From: Ga0077527 sp964531455
GTDB taxonomy: Bacteria; Pseudomonadota; Gammaproteobacteria; Burkholderiales; SG8-41
Direction: 5' to 3'
DNA: 16,582 nt
Assembly: GCA_964531455.1 (NCBI GenBank)
Contig: CAZHFZ010000061.1
Location: forward strand, 1-16,582
The notes under the pieces are model-generated. The model was not told the origin of the DNA and did not search any database. It saw only the letters and a list, made by a program, of their open reading frames with translations. The first letter of the stretch is position 1, and each line of letters opens with the position of its first letter. Below, one piece after another: positions 1 through 6,736 of the stretch. The position numbers were made by a program, and so were the translations under genes.

Positions 1-363
1 GGCATCGGCCTGTGCACGGCGATGGTGTCGGTGCTGACGGGCATTCCGGTGCGTGCCGATGTGGCGATGACCGGAGAGATCACGTTGCGCGGTGAAGTAT
101 TGCCGATTGGCGGCCTCAAGGAGAAGCTGCTGGCGGCGCATCGCGGCGGCATCAAGACCGTGCTGATTCCGGAAGAGAACGTGAAGGATCTGAAAGAGAT
201 CCCGGACAACGTCAAGAACAAGCTTGATATTCATCCGGTCAAGTGGATTGACCAGGTTCTTGAGCTGGCGCTGGAGCGTAAACCCGAAGCCTTGCCTGAT
301 GAGGCTGCGGTGCCAGTGCCGCCTGCCGGCGAAGCTGCGACGCCAACGGCAATCAAACATTAA
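1..363 (+). CDS. lon: ATP-dependent Lon protease, C-terminal end (partial)
   Basis: This is the last 120 codons of Lon, the cytoplasmic AAA+ serine protease that degrades misfolded and regulatory proteins. The frame is open from base 1, so the gene starts outside the window. The segment is the end of the proteolytic domain: GIGLCTAMVSVLTG follows where the catalytic serine should lie, just upstream of the window. The catalytic lysine of the Ser-Lys dyad is the first K of GGLKEK (codon 118-120), matching K722 of E. coli Lon as I recall it. The stretch DLKEIPDNV and the LDIHPVK motif are also typical. The final 25 or so residues are a variable Ala/Pro-rich tail. The stop is TAA at 361-363. In E. 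coli lon is followed by hupB and ppiD; here two tRNA genes take that place. Confidence 0.97.
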   Translation, partial: GIGLCTAMVSVLTGIPVRADVAMTGEITLRGEVLPIGGLKEKLLAAHRGGIKTVLIPEENVKDLKEIPDNVKNKLDIHPVKWIDQVLELALERKPEALPDEAAVPVPPAGEAATPTAIKH

Positions 364-374
364 CGCGCCAAAGC

Positions 375-403
375 TGGAAATCGGGGCCGGAGTGAGCTAC
401 AAT
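375..403 (+). promoter_or_regulatory. candidate sigma-70 promoter for the tRNA pair
   Basis: TGGAAA (375-380) and TACAAT (398-403) are 17 bases apart, so transcription would start near 410, about 35 bases before the tRNA-Val gene. The -10 is good (5 of 6) and the -35 fair (4 of 6). The -10 sits within the loop of the hairpin at 384-410. The promoter is inferred from the sequence alone. Confidence 0.4.
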
Positions 404-417
404 CCGGCCCTTTGTTT
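384..417 (+). terminator. candidate lon terminator
   Basis: GGGCCGGA (384-391) pairs perfectly with TCCGGCCC (403-410) around an 11-base loop, and TTTGTTT follows. The shape fits an intrinsic terminator 20 bases after the lon stop. The T tract is interrupted by one G, so it may leak into the tRNA genes. Confidence 0.5.
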
Positions 418-444
418 CGCACGGTTTTTGTAGGTGGAGATGCG

Positions 445-520
445 GGGTGCTTAGCTCAGCTGGTAGAGCGTCGCCCTTACAAGGCGAATGTCGGCGGTTC
501 GATCCCGTCAGCACCCACCA
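445..520 (+). tRNA. tRNA-Val (anticodon TAC)
   Basis: A complete 76-nt cloverleaf with encoded CCA. The acceptor stem GGGTGCT (445-451) pairs with AGCACCC (510-516), then discriminator A and CCA. The anticodon stem TCGCC/GGCGA encloses loop CTTACAA, giving anticodon TAC at 478-480. The T arm contains GGTTCGATCCC. It should read GUA and other GUN valine codons, depending on wobble modification. It lies 25 bases before tRNA-Asp and is probably co-transcribed with it. Confidence 0.97.
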
Positions 521-545
521 TTAGCATGCAGTAAAGCGGGAAACT

Positions 546-622
546 GGAGTGGTAGTTCAGTTGGTTAGAATACCGGCCTGTCACGCCGGGGGTCGCGGGT
601 TCGAGTCCCGTCCACTCCGCCA
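546..622 (+). tRNA. tRNA-Asp (anticodon GTC)
   Basis: A complete 77-nt tRNA with encoded CCA. Acceptor GGAGTGG pairs with CCACTCC. The anticodon stem CCGGC/GCCGG encloses loop CTGTCAC, giving GTC at 580-582. The sequence is close to E. coli tRNA-Asp, including the AGTTCAG start of the D arm and the GGGTTCGAGTCCC T arm. It is the second gene of a Val-Asp pair and ends 7 bases before a strong terminator. Confidence 0.97.
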
Positions 623-629
623 ACATTAG

Positions 630-658
630 AAAAAAGGCGAACCCGGTTCGCCTTTTTT
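630..658 (+). terminator. intrinsic terminator of the tRNA-Val/tRNA-Asp unit
   Basis: Six As, GGCGAA, a short CCCGG loop, TTCGCC and six Ts form a textbook terminator just after tRNA-Asp. Because A and T tracts flank the stem, it could also act on the other strand. It lies only 37 bases upstream of the ppiD start codon. Confidence 0.9.
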
Positions 659-695
659 GTTATCTGCGCCACCAACGCGGAGCCTGGAGAGAGCC

Positions 696-2597
696 ATGTA
701 CAATTTTGTATCCAATAACAAACGCCTGATGCAGGTGATTCTGGCGCTGATCGTGCTGCCGTTTGCATTTTTCGGCATTGACTCCTACTTCAGGTCCGGC
801 AGCGGCGGTGACGTCGTTGCCGTTGTTGGCGATTACAAGATTACCCAGGCCGAGTTTTCGCAATCGATGCGTGAACGTCAGGAATCGCTCCAGCGGATGG
901 CGGGCGGTCGTGTTGATCCGGCAATGCTGGACAGCAATGAACTGCGCTTTGCAGTTCTCGATAATCTGGTGCAGCAACGGCTCATGTTTGAACGTGCTGC
1001 ACGGGTCGGCCTGGTGATCACCGACCGCCAGATTCAGGAAATCGTGGCCGGCATTGATGCATTCAAGGTCGATGGCAAGTTTTCATATGAGCGTTACGAA
1101 GAGTTACTCAAGGCGCAGGGCATGTCTCCGCTTACATTCGAGCAGCGCGTGCGTCAGGACCTGATTACCGATCATGCGGCGCATCCCTATGTTGCATCGA
1201 CATTCGTGTCACGTTCCGAGGCGGCCGGCCTTTTGCGCATTTCGGAGCAGCAGCGCGAGATCAGTTATTTCACCCTGACGACGGACCGCTTCCTGCCCCA
1301 GGTCAAGCTTGATGCGGACGCCGCAAAAAAATACTACGACAGCCATCAGGAAGAGTTCCGCACTCCGGAGCAGGTGCGCATCGAGTTCGTGGTTTTCAGC
1401 GGCGAGGGTTTGCTGGCGCAGATTCAACCGCCTGTTGCCGACGTGCGCAAAGCCTATGAAGAAAATCTCAAGCGTTTCGAGGTCAAGGAGGCGCGTCAGG
1501 CCAGCCATATTCTGATCATGGCCGACGCTACTGCTGAAAGTAAAAAGAAAGCCAAAGCCAGGGCTGATGAAATTTATGCGCAGGTCAACAAGAATCCGAA
1601 GGATTTTGCGGCGTTGGCCAAACAGAATTCACAGGATCCGGGTTCTGCAGCCAACGGCGGCGACCTGGGTTTCTTCGAGCGCGGTTCGATGGTCAAGGCT
1701 TTTGATGATGCTGTGTTCTCGATGAAGCCGGGCGACATTTCGCAGCCGGTGGAAACAGAGTTCGGTTATCACATCATTCGCCTGGCCGGCATTCGTGCAG
1801 GCAAGGCCAAGTCGTTTGAGGAGGCGCGTCCGGAAATCGAGTCTGAGCTGAAAAAGCAGCTGGCAAGCCGCAAGTACGCTGAACTGGCGGAGAGTTTCAG
1901 CAATACTTTGTTTGAGCAATCCGACAGTCTCAAACCGGCGGCTGACCTGATCAAGGCAGCCCCGCAGAAAAGCGGCTGGATCTCGCGCAATGGCGCCGAA
2001 AACGCGCTGTTGGGCAATCCGAAATTGCTGCAGGCAGTTTTTTCCGAAGATGTACTCAAGAACAAACGCAACACCGAGGCCATCGAGGTGGCGTCCGGCG
2101 TGCTGGTGGCGGCGCGGGTTCTGGAACACAAGCCTTCTGCAGTTCAGCCGTTCGACCAGGTCAGCGCAGCTCTGATCAAGAAGCTGACTCTGCAGCAGGC
2201 AGCCCAGTTGGCTGCGCAGGAGGGGCGTGCGCGCCTCACGGCAATACGTGAGGGGAAAGATGCCGGGAAAGATGCGCAGATTGTCTGGAGCGCGCCGCAA
2301 ATGGCCAGCCGTGGTGATCCCAAGGGTATGCCGGTGGATGCGCTGCGCCAGGCATTCAAGACCGATGTCAGCAAAGTGCCGGCTTACGCCGGGGTGGAAG
2401 TGGCCGGCGGCAACTACATGCTGATCCGCATCAGCAAGGTGCAGGAAGCGGCGGAAGGTGCCAAGGACAAGCAGAACGCTATTGCGCAAACGCTGCGCCA
2501 GGTGTCCGGGCAGGCTGAACTCGCGGCTTATCTGGCCAGCCTGAAGCTGAAGTCAGATGTGAAAATCCGCAAGGAAATGGTCGAGAAGAAGTCCTGA
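696..2597 (+). CDS. ppiD: PpiD-like periplasmic chaperone / peptidyl-prolyl isomerase
   Basis: A 633-residue inner-membrane protein with its bulk in the periplasm. PpiD acts near the Sec translocon and helps newly exported proteins fold. Residues 1-10 are a short cytoplasmic tail (MYNFVSNNKR), 11-28 a single helix with ALIVLPFAFFGID, and the rest a SurA-like chaperone fold. One parvulin (PpiC-type) domain spans about 266-366, with ASHILI near residue 270, GGDLGFFERGSMVKAFDDA in the middle and GYHIIRL near 357. The length matches E. coli PpiD (about 620). The frame opens upstream at a TTG in the terminator T tract. ATG at 696 was chosen because GGAG (686-689) lies six bases before it and the family starts this way. 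In many PpiDs the parvulin domain has little isomerase activity; I cannot judge that here. No promoter is obvious between the tRNA terminator and the gene. Confidence 0.95.
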   Translation: MYNFVSNNKRLMQVILALIVLPFAFFGIDSYFRSGSGGDVVAVVGDYKITQAEFSQSMRERQESLQRMAGGRVDPAMLDSNELRFAVLDNLVQQRLMFERAARVGLVITDRQIQEIVAGIDAFKVDGKFSYERYEELLKAQGMSPLTFEQRVRQDLITDHAAHPYVASTFVSRSEAAGLLRISEQQREISYFTLTTDRFLPQVKLDADAAKKYYDSHQEEFRTPEQVRIEFVVFSGEGLLAQIQPPVADVRKAYEENLKRFEVKEARQASHILIMADATAESKKKAKARADEIYAQVNKNPKDFAALAKQNSQDPGSAANGGDLGFFERGSMVKAFDDAVFSMKPGDISQPVETEFGYHIIRLAGIRAGKAKSFEEARPEIESELKKQLASRKYAELAESFSNTLFEQSDSLKPAADLIKAAPQKSGWISRNGAENALLGNPKLLQAVFSEDVLKNKRNTEAIEVASGVLVAARVLEHKPSAVQPFDQVSAALIKKLTLQQAAQLAAQEGRARLTAIREGKDAGKDAQIVWSAPQMASRGDPKGMPVDALRQAFKTDVSKVPAYAGVEVAGGNYMLIRISKVQEAAEGAKDKQNAIAQTLRQVSGQAELAAYLASLKLKSDVKIRKEMVEKKS

Positions 2598-2621
2598 CAA
2601 GATTTTGGCTTTCTGATCGTC

Positions 2622-2660
2622 CAATGAAAAAGGGCGGCTTCGAGCCGCCCTTTTTCATTG
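2622..2660. terminator. bidirectional terminator between ppiD and fabI
   Basis: A perfect 18-bp inverted repeat (2622-2639 and 2643-2660) with a three-base TCG centre. The core GGGCGGCT/AGCCGCCC is flanked by five As and five Ts, so a U tract follows the hairpin on either strand. It lies 24 bases after the ppiD stop and 21 bases after the fabI stop, and serves both convergent genes. Confidence 0.95.
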
Positions 2661-2681
2661 TTGCCGGCTGCCTTGTGTGTG

Positions 2682-3467
2682 TTACTCGCGCATGCTGCCG
2701 ACGGTGGTATTGAAGCCGCTGTCGACGTAGGTAATCTCGCCGGTAATGCCTGCTGCCATTTCGGAAAGCAGGAACGCGGCTGTATTGCCGACGTCATCAA
2801 TGGTGACATTGCGGCGCATCGGCGCATTTTCCTCGACATACTTGAGGATTTTGCCGAAATCACCGATGCCGGCTGCGGCCAGGGTCTTGATCGGTCCCGC
2901 GGAAATGCCGTTGACTCTGAGGCCCTGCGGACCGAGATTGGTGGCCAGATAACGTACGCAGGCCTCAAGGCTGGCCTTGGCCAAACCCATGACGTTGTAG
3001 TGGGGAACGGTACGTATTGCGCCCAGATAGCTCAGTGTCAGCATGGCGCCGGGACGTCCGGCCATCAGCGGTGAGGCGCCCTTGGCCAGCGCAGCAAAGC
3101 TGTAGCTGCTGATATCGTGCGCCATCTTGAAAGCATCGCGGGTGAGGCCGTCGAGAAACTCGCCCTTCAGTGCTTCGCGCGGGGCGAAAGCAATGGAATG
3201 GACCAGGCCATCCATATGACCCCATTCCTGCTTCAGCGAGGAGAACAGGGCGTCGATCTGATCATCCTGGGTGACATCGCAGGGCAGCACCGGATTTTTA
3301 CCGAAATCGGCGGCGAGTCTTTCCACGCGTTCACGGATATCCTCGCCTTGGTAGGTAAATGCCAGTTGTGCGCCTTCGCGGTGCGCCGCCCTGGCGATGC
3401 CGTAGGCGATGGAGCGGTTGGACAGCAGGCCGGTGATCAGGATTTTTTTGTCTTGCAGAAAAGCCAT
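2682..3467 (-). CDS. fabI: enoyl-[acyl-carrier-protein] reductase (NADH), FabI
   Basis: A 261-residue cytoplasmic enzyme that reduces trans-2-enoyl-ACP in the last step of each fatty acid elongation cycle. It is a short-chain dehydrogenase of the FabI type. The N-terminal cofactor loop is TGLLSNRSIAYGIA (12-25), followed by D64-V65 after the third strand. The catalytic pair is Y147 and Y157 with K164 in SYLGAIRTVPHYNVMGLAK, equivalent to Y146, Y156 and K163 of E. coli. SAGPIKTLAA is the substrate loop and GITGEITYVDSGF lies near the end. The length equals the E. coli enzyme (262). The ATG follows AAGGGA by five bases. Position 93, where E. coli has the glycine tied to triclosan resistance, is alanine here; many sensitive FabIs share that residue. 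It is transcribed alone, divergent from the importer operon and convergent with ppiD. Confidence 0.97.
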   Translation of the reverse strand: MAFLQDKKILITGLLSNRSIAYGIARAAHREGAQLAFTYQGEDIRERVERLAADFGKNPVLPCDVTQDDQIDALFSSLKQEWGHMDGLVHSIAFAPREALKGEFLDGLTRDAFKMAHDISSYSFAALAKGASPLMAGRPGAMLTLSYLGAIRTVPHYNVMGLAKASLEACVRYLATNLGPQGLRVNGISAGPIKTLAAAGIGDFGKILKYVEENAPMRRNVTIDDVGNTAAFLLSEMAAGITGEITYVDSGFNTTVGSMRE

Positions 3468-3511
3468 GGTGTTCCCTTACCGTAACGAATCGTGTCGAAT
3501 CAGACGAGTCG

Positions 3512-3538
3512 ATTATAACCAGAAGATGCGGGCCTCAA
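3512..3538 (-). promoter_or_regulatory. probable fabI promoter
   Basis: On the minus strand a perfect TATAAT (complement of 3512-3517) lies 15 bases from TTGAGG (complement of 3533-3538). The spacing is shorter than the optimal 17. The start would fall near 3505, giving a leader of about 38 bases before fabI. It overlaps the likely promoter region of the divergent binding-protein gene. Confidence 0.6.
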
Positions 3539-3545
3539 TATCGGC

Positions 3546-3551
3546 TACACT
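3546..3551 (+). promoter_or_regulatory. candidate -10 box for the ABC importer operon
   Basis: TACACT at 3546-3551 lies eight bases before the ATG at 3560. No good -35 is seen 16-18 bases upstream, where AAGATG stands. No Shine-Dalgarno sequence lies between the box and the ATG. If this is the real -10, the transcript would start at or within about two bases of the ATG. Inferred only. Confidence 0.35.
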
Positions 3552-3559
3552 TTTGCGCG

Positions 3560-5761
3560 ATGACTTCGCTCCGTTACGGCTTGCCGCTGATATTGCCGCT
3601 GCTTGTACTCGCCGTTGCCGCGGGCTGCAGCGAATCGCCCTGGAATGATCCCTATCCGGCGGCGGAAGCGGACTCCAATACGCTCTATACGTCATTTTCC
3701 GAGCGGCCCAAGCACCTCGACCCGGTTCAGTCTTATGCCGAGAACGAGTTTGCGTTCATTGCCAATATTTACCAGCCGCCCCTGCAATATCATTATTTGA
3801 AGCGTCCCTTCGAGCTGATCCCCTTTGGCGCCGAGTCCGTGCCTAAGCCGGCTTATCTGGATGTGGCCGGCCGCAGCTTGCCCGACAATGCACCTGCTGA
3901 AAAGGTGGCGTTCAGCGAATACGTGATTCATGTGAAGAAAGGCGTGCTGTATCAGCCGCATCCGGCGCTGGCTTTGGATGAGGCGGGCAAACCGCGTTAT
4001 CACGCGCTGAGCGAAGCAGATCTGCGTGATGTCGATACGCTGGGCGATTTCAAACATAGCGGCACGCGAGAACTGGTCGCCGCCGACTATGTGCACCAGA
4101 TCAAGCGGCTCGCCCATCCGCGGCTGCATTCGCCGATTCTGCAGTTAATGGGCGAATACGTGGTGGGTTTGAAGGAACTGGCCGGTGAACTGGGCAAGGC
4201 GGCGGCGGGGCAGCCTGAGCACGCATTCATCGACCTTGAGCCGCATGCCCTGTCCGGCGTCCGGGTGATCGACCGTCATACCTATGCGGTGCGTGTGCGC
4301 GGGAAGTATCCGCAGTTTGCCTACTGGCTGGCGATGCCTTTTTTTGCGCCGGTGCCGCCGGAGGCCGACCGTTTCTACGGCCAGCGGGGACTGGCCCGGA
4401 AGAACATCACTCTTGACTGGTATCCCATCGGCTCGGGGCCGTACATGCTCACAGTGAACAACCCGAACCGGCAGATGGTCCTGGAGCGCAATCCGAATTA
4501 CCGCGGTGAAACTTATCCGGCGGAAGGCGAGCCCGGAGACGCCGAACGCGGGCTGCTCAAGGATGCCGGCAAAGTGCTGCCGTTCATTGACCGCGTGGTT
4601 TTCAGTCTGGAAAAAGAGCAGATACCGTACTGGAATAAATTCCTGCAGGGGTATTACGACGCATCGGGAATAGCTTCGGATACCTTTGATCAGGCCGTGC
4701 AGTTCTCGGGGCAGGGTGACGTCACGCTTTCAGAAAATATGGCGAAGCGCGGCATCAGCCTGCAGACTTCGCTGGCCACCAGTGTTTTTTACCTTGGATT
4801 CAACATGCTGGATCCGCTGGTGGGGGGGCAGGGTGATGAGCAGGCGCGCGAAAAGGCGCGCAAGCTGCGATTGGCGGTGTCAATTGCCGTGGATCAGGAG
4901 GAGTTCATTTCGATATTCCGCAATGGCCGCGGAGTTCCTTCGCACGGGCCGGTGCCGCCGGGCATCTTCGGTTACCGCGACGCCGATGCTGCGGGCATCA
5001 ACCCGTACGTTTATGAATGGCGTAATGACGAAGCCCGGCGCAAGGGCATTGAACAGGCCAAAAAACTGCTCGCCGAGGCCGGTTATCCCAATGGCCGCGA
5101 TGCCAGAAGCGGCCAGCCGTTGCTGCTGCATCTGGATACGACCTCCAGCGGTGCTGACAGCAAGGCGCGCCTCGACTGGTACATCAACCAGTTCGCCAAA
5201 CTGGGAATCCAGCTGGTGATCCGCGCCACCGACTTCAACCGGTTGCAGGACAAGCTGCGCCGCGGCACCGCGCAACTGTATTTTCTTGGCTGGAACGCTG
5301 ATTATCCGGACCCCGAGAATTTCCTGTTCCTGTTTCACGGCCCGCAGTCGCGGGCAAAGACCCAGGGCGAGAACGCTTCCAACTACAGCAATCCCGAATT
5401 CGACCGCCTGTTCGAGCGCATGAAACACATGCCGAACGGTCCCGAGCGCCAGGCCATCATCGACCGCATGATTGCTCTGCTGCGCCACGATGCGCCATGG
5501 GTTTGGAGTTTTTTTCCGAAGGATTACACCTTGCATCATGGCTGGGTGCACAACCGCAAGCCGAACCAGATTGCCAACAATGGGCTGAAGTACCAGCGGC
5601 TTGAACCGGCCCTGCGTGCACAGCAGCGCCGCGCCTGGAACCCGCCGGTGTTATGGCCGCTGGCATTGCTGGCAGGCGTGCTTGCGCTCGGTGCCTGGCC
5701 TGCAGTGTCCGCATATCGCCGGCGTGAGCGCCGTACCGCGGTGGCCGGAGAGCGGGCATGA
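3560..5761 (+). CDS. ABC importer substrate-binding lipoprotein (family 5) with C-terminal membrane anchor
   Basis: A 733-residue solute-binding protein of the peptide/opine/nickel family (SBP_bac_5), the receptor of the importer encoded downstream. Residues 1-23 form a lipoprotein signal ending in the lipobox VAAGC, so C23 would be lipidated. The binding domain covers roughly 40-680, with family marks such as ERPKHLDPV, GSGPYML, LERNPNYRG, KLRLAVSIAVDQEEF, AKKLLAEAGYPNG and GWNADYPDPENFL. It is longer than DppA or OppA (about 535-545) and YejA (about 600). Residues 697-719 form a hydrophobic helix followed by the basic tail RRRERR, a pattern expected of a membrane anchor with a cytoplasmic end; most family members lack it. 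Ligand cannot be read from sequence; a peptide is the likeliest. No Shine-Dalgarno is evident. The stop overlaps the next gene by four bases (ATGA). Confidence 0.9.
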   Translation: MTSLRYGLPLILPLLVLAVAAGCSESPWNDPYPAAEADSNTLYTSFSERPKHLDPVQSYAENEFAFIANIYQPPLQYHYLKRPFELIPFGAESVPKPAYLDVAGRSLPDNAPAEKVAFSEYVIHVKKGVLYQPHPALALDEAGKPRYHALSEADLRDVDTLGDFKHSGTRELVAADYVHQIKRLAHPRLHSPILQLMGEYVVGLKELAGELGKAAAGQPEHAFIDLEPHALSGVRVIDRHTYAVRVRGKYPQFAYWLAMPFFAPVPPEADRFYGQRGLARKNITLDWYPIGSGPYMLTVNNPNRQMVLERNPNYRGETYPAEGEPGDAERGLLKDAGKVLPFIDRVVFSLEKEQIPYWNKFLQGYYDASGIASDTFDQAVQFSGQGDVTLSENMAKRGISLQTSLATSVFYLGFNMLDPLVGGQGDEQAREKARKLRLAVSIAVDQEEFISIFRNGRGVPSHGPVPPGIFGYRDADAAGINPYVYEWRNDEARRKGIEQAKKLLAEAGYPNGRDARSGQPLLLHLDTTSSGADSKARLDWYINQFAKLGIQLVIRATDFNRLQDKLRRGTAQLYFLGWNADYPDPENFLFLFHGPQSRAKTQGENASNYSNPEFDRLFERMKHMPNGPERQAIIDRMIALLRHDAPWVWSFFPKDYTLHHGWVHNRKPNQIANNGLKYQRLEPALRAQQRRAWNPPVLWPLALLAGVLALGAWPAVSAYRRRERRTAVAGERA

Positions 5762-6736
5762 CCGGTTACATCATCCGGCGTCTGATTTACGGCGTGTTCG
5801 TGCTGATCGGCGTCAATGTGCTGACGTTTGCACTGTTCTTTTTCGTCAATTCGCCGGAAGACATGGCGCGCGCGCAACTGGGGGCGAAGCGTGTGACGCC
5901 TGAAGCCGTAGAGAAATGGAAGCTGGAGCGGGGGTACAATAAACCATTGTTTATAAACGAAAAAATGACTGGCCTCGAGAGTGTTACCGAGACCGTTTCT
6001 TTCGCCAAGTCGGTGAAGCGATTTGCCTTGGAGNNNNNNNNNNTCCGACCAGGGACGCAACATCGGCTACGACATCAGTACCCGCATGTGGCCCAGCCTT
6101 GCCGTGCAATTGCCTGCTTTTCTGATCGGGCTGCTGGTCTATATCTCGTTTGCACTGATGATGGCTTTTTTCCGCGCAACCGCGCTCGATTTCTGGGGCG
6201 TCGTGCTGTGTGTGTTGATGATGTCGGTGTCGACCCTGTTTTACATCATCGGCGGCCAGTTCCTGTTCGGCAAGTTGTGGAACCTGGTGCCGATTTCCGG
6301 TTACAACGGCGGCTTTGACGCGATCAAATTTCTCGCGCTGCCGGTGCTGATCGGGGTGATCAGCGGCATCGGCGGAAATGCGCGCTGGTACCGCACGATA
6401 TTCCTGGAGGAGATCAACAAGGATTATGTGCGCACTGCGCGGGCAAAGGGGCTGTCGGAAACGCGCGTTTTGTTCCGTCACGTATTGCAGAACGCGATGA
6501 TCCCGATCCTCACTGGCGTGGTTGTGGTGATTCCGCTGCTGTTCATGGGCGCGCTGATTACCGAATCCTTTTTCGGCATCCCGGGCCTTGGCAGTTACAC
6601 CATAGATGCGATAAGCCAGCAGGATTTTGCGATTGTGCGCGTGATGGTATTCCTCGGCTCGCTGTTGTATGTCATCGGACTGATTCTGACCGACGTGTCT
6701 TACACGCTGGTTGATCCGCGGGTACGTTTCTCGTGA
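5758..6736 (+). CDS. ABC importer permease, DppB/OppB type (interrupted by assembly gap)
   Basis: The first membrane subunit of the importer. The start ATG (5758) overlaps the binding-protein stop and follows GGAG by seven bases. Codons 1-92 carry helix 1 (IYGVFVLIGVNVLTFALFFFV) and a periplasmic segment. Ten Ns at 6034-6043 then interrupt the gene. Coding resumes at TCC (6044) in another frame, with SDQGRNIGYDISTRMWPS, further helices, and the EAA loop that contacts the ATPase (EEINKDYVRTARAKGL, then HVLQNAMIP). It ends at VDPRVRF as family members do. Both sides end on whole codons, so 9 or 12 true bases in place of the 10 Ns would restore one frame of about 325 residues. I read the frameshift as an artefact, not a mutation. 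The TGA overlaps the ATG of the next gene by one base. Confidence 0.85.
6034..6043. other. assembly gap (10 Ns)
   Basis: Ten undetermined bases within the first permease gene. The number is probably a placeholder, because the flanking coding segments are in different frames but each ends on a complete codon. Confidence 0.95.

Noticed and set aside
657..695. Upstream TTG start for ppiD
   Set aside because: It lies in the terminator T tract and adds 13 residues before the normal N-terminus; ATG 696 has a good ribosome site.
1629..2489. Long open frame on the minus strand inside ppiD (286 codons)
   Set aside because: It mirrors the codons of ppiD, has no recognisable domain and no ribosome site; a typical shadow in GC-rich DNA.
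2682..3467. Alanine at FabI position 93 as a sign of triclosan resistance
   Set aside because: G93 changes matter in E. coli, but alanine is natural here in many FabIs, including sensitive ones; nothing else suggests resistance.
5758..6736. First permease as a pseudogene or programmed frameshift
   Set aside because: The frame change falls exactly at the N run and both sides are intact; an assembly gap explains it.
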